Positions 56,806 through 64,000 of a stretch of DNA of 64,000 nucleotides are shown here, piece by piece. The stretch is taken from the NCBI GenBank assembly GCA_905221605.1, contig CAJNDS010000207.1, positions 64,001 through 128,000 of the forward strand, given 5' to 3'. Positions within the stretch are counted from its first letter, which is position 1. The number at the start of each line of letters is the position of its first letter. Below the pieces are notes generated by a model. It did not search any database. It was not told the origin of the DNA and was given only the letters and a program-made list of their open reading frames with translations. This DNA comes from Symbiodinium natans (Eukaryota; Sar; Dinophyceae; Suessiales; Symbiodiniaceae). The position numbers and the translations under genes were made by a program.

Positions 56806-58455
56806 ATGGTGAAACGAGCCGTGCTTGTCGCATGCAACTACCCATGCAAAGCGTACGGGTTAGCTGGATGTGTCAATGATGCATTCGCCATCGCCGAACA
56901 ACTGGAAGCAAAAGGTTTTGAGAGAGAGAACGTGCTCATCCTGCACGATACTCTTCCAGGCAGGCGGCGTGAGCCGCAGCGAGATCAATCGCTTCGCCCT
57001 ACTCGTGTGAACATTTTGCAATCCCTGCAATCGATGATCAGGAAGACGAGAAGTGGCGACGTGTGCTTCTTCAGCTTTTCTGGGTATGGAACGCAGGTTT
57101 GCCTTGACCACCATGACCCAGAAGGCCTCGATGAGGCAATTTTGCCGACCGATTTCCAAGAGGGGCCAGACAGTGGAACTTGTGTCGTGACATGTGCTGA
57201 GCTGCACGACATTCTCGGCAGCGCGCCGGCCGGTAGTGCTGTGACCCTTCTAATGGACTGTGACCACGCCACGAGTGTGGTCGACATATCAGGAACAACA
57301 TCCGGCGAGCTTATTGAGGGAGTTCAGGTCAAGAACTTGTGCGGATTGGTAGGGCACTCTGAAAAGCTGGCAAAGGCCGAGCACTGCCGTGCTGTGTGGA
57401 TGGATGACTCTGCTCGAGCTGTCAAAGCAAGGCCTCGTTTCCAGGCAGTAACGCAGGTCTGTGACCATCAGAGCTTTTTTCCCACAAGACATGCCATGGG
57501 CCGATCCACTCCCACTGCTTTCTGCATATCGGCCGCAGGACATGGGCAGACAGCCTTAGAAATTCAAGTGGCAACGCAGCCGGACTCGTGGACTACAATG
57601 CAGCATGGAATCCTTTCCTGGTGTTTTGTGCAAGCCCTCAAAGAGTTGAAGAGCTGCGACTATCTTCAACTGGAAAAGGCCATGTCTATGCACATGGCTT
57701 CCCTGAAAAGGAGCCTTCCAACGATGGACCAGACGACCCTGCTCACCTTTGCGCCTCCGCGATCGGACCCTCGCACGCAGGTGCTGGAGCCTCCGCCGCA
57801 GATCGCAGCCGCAGTCCGACACAAGCTCATATTTTCAGGGACTTGCAAGCATATCGCTCAGCCTCCCCAACCCGCCAACACGGAATGCTTTCCTGGCTCG
57901 ACCCCTGCCAGCGATCGGCAGCCACCCTCGTCCGCAAAGGAGCAGCCGTACGCAGCGTCGCAGCCGCGGAAGAAGCGCTGCTACGTTTCAAGACGGAAGA
58001 AGCGTTCCTCGTGTTGTGACGCGGGGCTCTTCTCCTGGGAGTCCCCTCAGCCAGAGTCTCAGCCCGGCCAGGGCGGCTCATGGTGGGGCAGCCTCATGGC
58101 TTGGCTCAGCCCCGCGCAGATGGCAGCAGCAGACGCAAGCATACCCGCATGCAGGCCAGACGCATCTCCCAAGAAGGCGTTGAAGGCATCTTCACGATCC
58201 GACGTGCTTCCATCATCGCACAAAGTCCACCCGGCAGTGCAGGTGAGCGAGCCTGTGATGTGTCCACAAGTGAGGGCATACTACCAGCTGCCAATTCGAG
58301 AGCCCCCGCAAGTCGAGTACCCGACGTTGCTTCTGCGCCGATTGCGCCCTGTCCAAGACACTTTGGGCCACGCTGAGCTTCGAGCCCGGGCTGCTTTACC
58401 ATGCGCAGGGGAGGACTTCTCACACTTCGCCGTCGATCGCCTGCGTGGATCCTAA
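56806..58455 (+). CDS. metacaspase-like protein with altered catalytic residues, single exon
   Basis: ATG at 56806 gives 549 residues to TAA at 58453. Residues 1-50 read KRAVLVACNYPCKAYGLAGC and VNDAFAIAEQLEAKGF, the first strand and helix of a caspase/metacaspase (C14) fold. Residues 85-98 read DVCFFSFSGYGTQV. In active members this is 'F-x-Y-S-G-H-G-x-Q' with the catalytic His; here residue 94 is Tyr. DEGLDEAILPTDF-like residues (GLDEAILPTDF, 107-117) match the conserved 'DE-x-I-x-P-x-D'. Residues 149-161 read LMDCDHATSVVDI where active members have 'D-S-C-H-S-G-x-x-x-D': the Cys position (153) is Asp and a Cys sits one residue earlier. It is therefore probably not a cysteine protease. The C-terminal 230 residues are Pro/Ser/Gln-rich with a basic PRKKRCYVSRRKKR stretch that could be a nuclear signal. 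It is uninterrupted, unlike its neighbours. Confidence 0.78.
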   Translation: MVKRAVLVACNYPCKAYGLAGCVNDAFAIAEQLEAKGFERENVLILHDTLPGRRREPQRDQSLRPTRVNILQSLQSMIRKTRSGDVCFFSFSGYGTQVCLDHHDPEGLDEAILPTDFQEGPDSGTCVVTCAELHDILGSAPAGSAVTLLMDCDHATSVVDISGTTSGELIEGVQVKNLCGLVGHSEKLAKAEHCRAVWMDDSARAVKARPRFQAVTQVCDHQSFFPTRHAMGRSTPTAFCISAAGHGQTALEIQVATQPDSWTTMQHGILSWCFVQALKELKSCDYLQLEKAMSMHMASLKRSLPTMDQTTLLTFAPPRSDPRTQVLEPPPQIAAAVRHKLIFSGTCKHIAQPPQPANTECFPGSTPASDRQPPSSAKEQPYAASQPRKKRCYVSRRKKRSSCCDAGLFSWESPQPESQPGQGGSWWGSLMAWLSPAQMAAADASIPACRPDASPKKALKASSRSDVLPSSHKVHPAVQVSEPVMCPQVRAYYQLPIREPPQVEYPTLLLRRLRPVQDTLGHAELRARAALPCAGEDFSHFAVDRLRGS

Positions 58456-58692
58456 AAGCAGAGATTCCTTCGAGGGATGTGGAGGGTGTGATGGTTATGA
58501 GATTGGGCAAACGCATTGAGTAGTCGACCCCGTGAGTCACCCAAGCCCTCCAAAGTTCAAGGCGGAGCCCACTTATCACGAGGGGCCAACTTGCGCCAAG
58601 GAGGCCATGATCCCGCCCTTCTGTTTCTCCCTCTGTGGCAAGCACGACGTCCGGCGTGGCTCTGAGCCCCAAACCTCTCAGTAAGTGAGAAG

Positions 58693-58711
58693 CCCCCCCC
58701 CCCCCCCCCCC
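58693..58711. repeat. poly-C tract, 19 bases
   Basis: Nineteen consecutive C residues followed by a CCCCCGCCGCC stretch, about 240 bases after the caspase-fold gene. Confidence 0.95.
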
Positions 58712-58979
58712 GCCCCCGCCGCCGACAAGGTCGCTGAATCTGACATGCGCCGGGCTGGAGCAGGACTGTCTGCCGACCTGGGGTGCCGCCTGTTGCGTGT
58801 TGGAAGGTACGATGCCCTGCTACACGATACTCAGGGCTCAAGATGGTCCTACAACTACTATGCAGCTACACGGGGCAGCCGTCGCACTGTCGCAGGAAGG
58901 CTTTGAACATCGCCCCAGTATTGCTCCAACATGCTCCAACGTTCACAAGGCCGTGTGCCAATATTAATTGCTTGTAACA

Positions 58980-59386
58980 GGGCCGCGGCCCACACACGCG
59001 ACATACCCCGTTACAGAGGGTATGTATCAATGGCCGGGGTTTTGCGACAGACCTGCTTGTTGTTGTCTGCAGGTTCCAAGTCCATATATATATATATATC
59101 CCTGAATTTGAAACCCCCTTAAACTCTTAAAGGCTGAGTATGTGGAGTGGTTCCAAGTCTTGCTTATCGGGGGGGAAGTGTTCGTAAATTTCAAGAAGCT
59201 GTGAGGGTTCCAGGTCTTGCTTGTCGCGGCCAACCCCACTCAGTCCTCAACAGGGGGACTCTCTAGGCTTTAGACAAGACACCCCCGAAACCTGAAACCC
59301 GAACTTCCCGAAAATCTGTGTTCACAATAGACTGCGTTTGGTCTGTCGCGGGTATGTAACGCACTTGTAGCGGGGTATGTCGCGCG
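58980..59386. repeat. element-like segment bounded by 20-base inverted repeats
   Basis: Bases 58995-59014 (CACGCGACATACCCCGTTAC) and the reverse complement of 59367-59386 agree at 18 of 20 positions. A perfect 12-base palindrome GGGCCGCGGCCC lies at 58980-58991, and a hairpin ACATACCC/GGGTATGT at 59001-59025. The inside has a short TA repeat and no protein-like frame. This fits a small non-autonomous element, but no target duplication or second copy is seen. Confidence 0.45.
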
Positions 59387-59474
59387 CCGGGAGGCATGAC
59401 ATCTGCGTAAGCAACGTGCGCCCCAAACAGACGCATTATTGTCCTACCCCAATGTGCCCTGAGACCCGTTTTTA

Positions 59475-59622
59475 GTGCATGTATATGTGTATATATATAT
59501 ATGTATATATATATATAACCATAAAATATAATATGATATGATATGATATGATATGATATGATATGATATGATATGATATGATATGATATGATATGATATG
59601 ATATGATATGATATGATATGAT
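59475..59622. repeat. (TA)n followed by (ATATG)n pentanucleotide array
   Basis: Two (TA)n runs at about 59488-59516, then about 19 near-perfect head-to-tail copies of ATATG at 59525-59622. Confidence 0.95.
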
Positions 59623-59661
59623 ACGAGCGTGCGCGCGACAGAGGTCTGTAACAAGCCGGGC

Positions 59662-59679
59662 GTTACAGAGGTCTGTAAC
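59662..59679. repeat. palindrome GTTACAGA-GG-TCTGTAAC
   Basis: An 18-base near-perfect palindrome. The half-site ACAGAGGTCTGTAACA is repeated just upstream (about 59638-59653), and GTTACAGAG also occurs at 59010. Confidence 0.75.
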
Positions 59680-60120
59680 AGGCGGGCGCGGGCGCGGGCC
59701 GCGACAACCGGGGGTTTAGGCACACAGCCACAACTTGAGCCTTGTGGTTAGTGCGAGCAAGCTACATACTTTTCGTCTTATCTGTCACGGCCAGGTCATT
59801 TGTGTCGTTCCGTGTCGTTCCCGCAAGCTGCGTGGCCCCTGTCTCCCTCCGTCCCTCCCTCCAGGATGTTCAGCCTATCGTCCATATTTAGTCCATATTC
59901 GGTGGTTACTTTAATGAAAGGACAAGATGTGGTGTGGAAGGACAATTAGACGCAAACCCGGCAAACAAACGAAGTCATTCTTCAGGAGTTGTGTGGCACC
60001 GGCGGTTTTTTCACAACATCGGGCAGATGCTTGGATGCGCTAGACCATGCACGCTTGTGCTTTGCGTAGCAGAAAGCAGTTCTGGTGATACCTCGCCCAG
60101 GCCGAGGGTGTTGCGTTCAG

Positions 60121-60694
60121 AAGCTCGTATCTTCGCAACAATGCAAAGCCGAGGTGGCCAGCGGATGCTCTGTTCCCTCAGTTCAGAGGGCGTTTGCGAG
60201 ACTGATGCCAGCGAGTGGTGCGAGAAGGACATTGGTGCCTGTGCTTGTGCATAAGCAGCGCAAGAACGGAGGTACCTGTAGCAAGTGCAGGATCCAATTC
60301 TGCATAGAGAACATGAAACAGGAAGATCGCAGAACAGTGACAACGTGCTGAATCCACAGTCGTACATGAAGGGCGGCTCCTGCCCTCGTCAAACCCCAAA
60401 TCTGAGTGTAGAAGCCGCCACTGGCGGGCCCTCTTTCTGCAGGATCTGCCAACATGTCGGGTCCCGCCGCAGCCGTCGCCGCCAGCGCCACCAGCGCCGC
60501 CAGCGCCACCAGGACCACCAGCGCCGCCAGCACCGCCATCGCCACCATCGCCACCAGCGCCACCGTCGCCACCATCGCCACCGTCGCCTGCCCCACCCGC
60601 AGCAACTATCAGGCTGCCTGGAGAACAGGGATTGTGCAAGATATTGCAGGGTTCCAAGGGTTTGAAGACTCAGGGGTTTCAGGGGCCAGGATAG
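60121..60694 (+). CDS. second gene with the Cys-rich repeat and a Pro-rich tract
   Basis: Exon 60121-60234 (after GTTCAG, before GTGCCT) reads ARIFATMQSRGGQRMLCSL and then SSEGVCETDASEWCEKDIG. It aligns with the second half of the repeat at 55443 (YYATINGQRALCSWSEIGVC). The exon from 60443 (after TTTCTGCAG) reads DLPTCRVPPQPSPPAPPAPP and continues as about 50 residues of PPAPP/PPSPP, a linker of the kind found in extracellular hydroxyproline-rich proteins. It then turns to TIRLPGEQGLCKILQG before TAG at 60692; that tail may be intronic. The Gly/Asp-rich frame on the other strand and the Ala/Thr frame are shadows. It is probably a relative of the gene at 52956. Confidence 0.5.
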
Positions 60695-61163
60695 GGATCC
60701 GCAATCCCGCAAACCTGTTTTGTCTAGTGAAGGTGGCCTGAGGCCTGAGGCCGTGGGTTGGTTCATGGTCTTCAGTCATCAAGTTTTTAGGCTCTTTCAG
60801 TCTATGCAAATGGGAGCTTGTCGGGAGTTCCTCGGTTGTACCGTGTGCAGCGTGCCAGTGGAAGCATGTTTGGCGACAAGAAATTGAAATGCATGCCGGC
60901 GTACAGCCACGGACTAACGAGGTTGCACGTGTGTAATTGCTACCGTTGCTAGTTGTTGGCTGCCAAAGTCGGGAAAAGCTGGGTGTGCTAGGGCAATGTA
61001 CATGACCTGATGGGCTCCAAGATTTAAGCATTGTTTTTGATTTAGACCTGCGGTCGGTGTTCAAAGACAGGAGTACGCCAACAACTCCATTGAGACAAGA
61101 CGAGGCTCACCGCCACCTAACTGTGTATGGCTTATCATGCAGCACGCAACTGTGTGTTTGAAG
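60695..61163. other. stretch without supported exon
   Basis: Nothing supportable; probably intron between exons of the flanking gene or genes. Confidence 0.4.
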
Positions 61164-61546
61164 CTGTATGATGCTGAGCATGTTGAGGACTATCAGGAAG
61201 TGTTCAACACCGGGTGTGATGAGGAGGACTGCTCGCAGGCGAGCAGTAAGTGGTACTAGTGTACTTGCCAGAGATGTTACAAGTAAAAAGGTGCCCTGCT
61301 CTTGCAGGTGTCCACCAGCAACTGCGACTCGGAAGAGTGGAGGAGGACTCGACCACTGGTCCGTTCACACATGAAGCCGCAGAACGTCATAGCTGGCTTT
61401 CTCTATGGTGTGACCGGAGACCCCATCGCTGCAAGAGAAGGCCAGGGTACACATGCTGCTCAGGACCGGGAAATGTGCATGTAGCTGCAAGAAGTATCGG
61501 CCGCACATCGTCATGCACCTCGGCTTGTGGGTTCTTATGGTCTTAG
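61164..61546 (+). CDS. two exons joined in phase, acidic Cys-containing protein
   Basis: Exon 61164-61245 reads LYDAEHVEDYQEVFNTGCDE and then EDCSQAS, ending at a GTAAGT donor. The intron 61246-61307 is only 62 bases and ends CTCTTGCAG. The next exon, joined in the phase the first requires, reads VHQQLRLGRVEEDSTTGPFT and then HEAAERHSWLSLW. The agreement of phase, donor and acceptor makes this one of the best-supported joins here. The frame stays open to TAG at 61544, but the last part is Cys/Arg-rich and may be intron. It could be a further part of the gene at 60121. Family not recognised. Confidence 0.5.
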
Positions 61547-62247
61547 ATTGCATGGGGGTTGAACGAAATTGATGTTAGGGTCTCTACTCAATTCTTCAAT
61601 GTCGGGAGGACCAACAGACCCAAAATCACATCTACAAAACGCCAGATCGGACCTTAAAGGCCTTAAAGGTGCACTTAGGACCGGTCGACACCTGGTATAG
61701 AAAGCCAGGGTTGCCGGAATGGGCTCTCCATTCCCCGTTCTTCGAGGCTTCTTGTCAACGGCATGGGCTTCAATGACTTCTTTGGGTCCACAGACCTGAA
61801 GCAAGCGCCTCCTGGCAGCAGGGCTCGGTCACAGGGGGTCGTACCATGACCATTTTTTCGTTTGGCCTTGCGACTAGAGGTCCCGAAAGCGGTGATATGT
61901 CAGTTGGTGTAAGTTTTGATGCCGATCGTGGTGCGGTGCGTGGTTGCAGCTCAAGACACACAAGACAAGCGCGAGGCTCACCGCCCCACCTGGACTCAAC
62001 ACTCTCAAGGGTTAAAGCTAAGACTAAGACATACCAAGACTAAGAGCGAGGAGCGAAAAGCAGTCTTGAAGCCGACTTCTCAAACTTGCAATGAGACCCT
62101 GCAGAACATCCTGCCCAGGTGGCCTTATGTCAGCTCTATCTTGTGCTGGCCCAAGCTGTGGGCTGCTGCCCTCTGCTGCCTCTCACACATGCCGGTCGAA
62201 GGGGAATTCCTGCAAACTCGGAAACCTGGTACTGTACTGTGCTGCAG
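61547..62247. other. stretch without supported exon
   Basis: A frame near 62075-62110 (SQTCNETLQNILPR) is a weak candidate. Nothing else is seen. Confidence 0.35.
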
Positions 62248-62298
62248 CTCCTTGCTGAGGCCAAAGTCCATTCGAATCAACAGCTCCTATGCAGCTTG
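62248..62298 (+). CDS. short phase-0 exon
   Basis: Exactly 17 codons between GTGCTGCAG and GTGTAG, reading LLAEAKVHSNQQLLCSL. The boundaries and in-phase length support it. The leucine spacing suggests a helix. Parent gene unknown. Confidence 0.4.
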
Positions 62299-63057
62299 GT
62301 GTAGAAATGGCACCCATGTGGCTTGGGACTGCGGAAGAAGGTACAGTAGTAGACGGCAAATGGCAAAGCAGTTGAGAGCGAGTCTTGTAAATTCTGCGGT
62401 ATGGCTATGCATTCCGCTGCGCACCTGCACAGGCTGAGATTCTGAGCGCACCATCCCGAGCTGCCTTTCTCACAGGCCTGTGTGCCATCCTCCCAAGCAC
62501 AAGTCTGCATAAGTTGTCCAACGCCAGGCCGCTGGCAACACCACCTGGTCACTGCGGGCGTCCCGCAGATTAGCCAACTGAAGGCACGTAGCGGTCCCCC
62601 CGAGGCGGGATGCAGAATCGTGCACGGTGCTGCATGCGGAGCACGCATTTGTGAAGGGCTGGACGCCTGCCGGGGTCGGCTCTGGGCAGCTGGGCTCCAC
62701 TTCGGGCGCCTTCTCACAGGCACAGTTCGGCTATAGGCTATAATAGTACCGAGACGTTAGGCAGGCCAAGCTGAACGGAACGATGCTGGCATAGCAACAA
62801 GAGGACCTAGACTGTCAGGATGACGAATCCACCATTGCCCAGAAATTGAACGAAGCGGGTTACAAGCGCCGCGCCCAGCACTCTGAACAATTCCTAAGTC
62901 GTAGAACTCTTTGATGCTTTGGGGCTTTTGTGCCTGTACGAACTCTGGAACACAGGAGCTACGCAGTGGGGTGTCGCTCTCAGTGGAGTAGTCGCCCTTC
63001 GGAGGGGTTCTGGACTTCTTTGTTACTGTCGCGTTCAAGCCGATTCAAGCCTTGGAA
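62299..63057. other. stretch with conflicting weak frames
   Basis: Frames on both strands at 62470-62736 are Cys/Ala-rich and neither is convincing. Confidence 0.3.
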
Positions 63058-63293
63058 AAATGACTGGAGCACACTCCGAGGAAGTGGCAGTCCGGAGGAG
63101 TGCCGTGACCTTAGAGATAGCAGTTCCAATCAATCTGTCAATGTTGCTGTGCTTGAGCGCCAAGGTCCTGGAAGATGTCGCCCAGTGGAAGAGGCTTTGC
63201 CAGGCGGACCTTGAAGCCTGGAATGCCGACAGCAAGATGAAGCTGCGAGTAGCGGGTTTAGACAAGGTTCCGCGCCCAGTTCACTTGGCATGA
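63058..63293 (+). CDS. unrecognised exon
   Basis: The frame reads AVTLEIAVPINLSMLLCLSA, then KVLEDVAQWKRLCQADLEAW and NADSKMKLRVAGLDKVP, ending in TGA at 63291. The composition is convincing. The family is unknown and the 5' boundary unclear. Confidence 0.42.
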
Positions 63294-63445
63294 AGTTCTC
63301 CCTCGGCATAGATGAAAGGTTCTACGGCAGTTATGACGATGCCTCGGACTACGTCCAGCACTGCCACTTGCCTAGATACTTCGAGCTTCGCAGGTGCTCT
63401 TTCCATGTCTTTCCAACAGCAAGAACAGCTGGTGATCATAAGTGA
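63290..63445 (+). CDS. short frame, probably an exon
   Basis: From ATG at 63290 the frame reads MKFSLGIDERFYGSYDDASD and then YVQHCHLPRYFELRR. It ends at TGA 63443, or more likely at a CGCAG|GTGCTC donor near 63392. Its ATG overlaps the TGA of the preceding frame (ATGA), but splicing, with this as an exon of the same gene, is the simpler reading. Two frames at 63487-63620 are both plausible as the next exon. Confidence 0.4.
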   Translation: MKFSLGIDERFYGSYDDASDYVQHCHLPRYFELRRCSFHVFPTARTAGDHK

Positions 63446-63661
63446 GCAGCTGCGGCTGACGCAGCGGGCAAGCATGATGAGCAAGGTTGTCTGGCAACAG
63501 CCTGAACTCAGAAAGCGACTGCCAAGGCGATCTCAACGGCCACTACGACCTGCATTACGAGGCCACCAGTTCGTACTTACTACTAGTAATGGGCTGTTGC
63601 CCATGTGACCAGGAGTCCATCCAGTTGGACTTACTCGCTTTCTGGCGAGCTGCATCCTACA

Positions 63662-64000
63662 ATGCCAGGAGGCAGAAAGCTTCGAGAGCGACGCATCCAG
63701 CAGGGACACGTCGCCGTCTCGGAGCTCTGTGCTGTGGCCTTCTCACCGAGACCACGTGAAGATCTGGAGCAGCAAAGTTCACTAGTGATGTTACGAGTAT
63801 CCCTTGCAAGCTATCACTCTTTGCACAACAAGTTCTATCCGCCTCAGTTTAGAGACCTGCTGCTAGGCCTCAGGTGCTCAGGCGCACAGCAAACTCTTTT
63901 GTATCCTATCGTTCATCTCCCAGACCCACTTGAGAGGGGTCAGGATCCAACACTATCCCCTGACTTGGTGAGAGGCAGATTATTTGGACGGCAGTCACCG
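63662..64000 (+). CDS. open frame running off the right edge
   Basis: From an ATG at 63662 (open since after TAA near 63586) there are 113 codons without a stop to the last base. It reads RRIQQGHVAVSELCAVAFSP, then PREDLEQQSSLVMLRVSLAS, YHSLHNKFYPPQFRDLLLGL and onward to GRLFGRQSP. Balanced composition over more than 100 codons makes this one of the better frames in the right end. The start may be an acceptor rather than the ATG. No family recognised. Confidence 0.5.
   Translation, partial: MPGGRKLRERRIQQGHVAVSELCAVAFSPRPREDLEQQSSLVMLRVSLASYHSLHNKFYPPQFRDLLLGLRCSGAQQTLLYPIVHLPDPLERGQDPTLSPDLVRGRLFGRQSP

Noticed and set aside
59472-59723. SYHII repeat protein on the minus strand
   Set aside because: Translation of the ATATG pentanucleotide array.
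60183-60657. Gly/Asp-rich frames on the minus strand
   Set aside because: Shadows of the Pro-rich plus-strand exon, which has a good acceptor and matches extracellular linker style.

Overview
The window looks like nuclear DNA of a dinoflagellate, most likely of the Symbiodiniaceae type; this is inferred from sequence style, not from a marker gene. Coding sequence is broken into short exons (about 50 to 160 bases) separated by introns. Several junctions fit GC or GA donors with an AG|G acceptor. An interstitial array of the CCCTAAA telomere repeat is present, microsatellites are abundant, and nearly every exon I can support lies on the plus strand, as in the one-way gene arrays of dinoflagellates. 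Because of the short exons, most long open frames are chance frames, and many real exons have no long frame. Exon boundaries given here are read by eye.

Left third (1-24,800): the 3' end of an FKBP-type prolyl isomerase; an unrecognised multi-exon gene with one very clean exon (2050-2190); the 3' exons of a pepsin-like aspartic protease; scattered orphan exons; two stretches of telomere repeat in opposite orientation; a decayed reading frame with two internal stops; a gene for an Arg/Asp-repeat protein; a long gene made of many short Glu/Ala/Lys-rich, coiled-coil-like exons; and an uninterrupted 271-codon gene ending in a TFIIS N-terminal (LW) type domain.

Middle (24,800-50,000): a mitochondrial carrier family gene spread over about nine exons, a second coiled-coil-like multi-exon gene, an EF-hand gene, an ankyrin-repeat gene, large triplet repeats, and a 5' part of a LINE retrotransposon. 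The LINE has an upstream frame, then an ORF1-like frame that starts one base after the upstream stop, then a decayed endonuclease domain and no reverse transcriptase. A separate small piece resembles a LINE reverse transcriptase motif.

Right third (50,000-64,000): a secreted-looking threonine-rich protein with four copies of an unnamed cysteine-rich repeat; a 549-residue caspase-fold protein in one exon whose catalytic His and Cys positions are Tyr and Asp; a stretch with inverted repeats and an ATATG pentanucleotide array; a second gene with one copy of the cysteine-rich repeat and a proline-rich tract; and further exons up to an open frame that runs off the right edge.

The genes do not form one pathway. 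The two points most worth following are the cysteine-rich repeat family (52,956-55,649 and 60,121-60,694) and the catalytically altered metacaspase-like protein between them. No rRNA gene, convincing tRNA gene or CRISPR array was seen.
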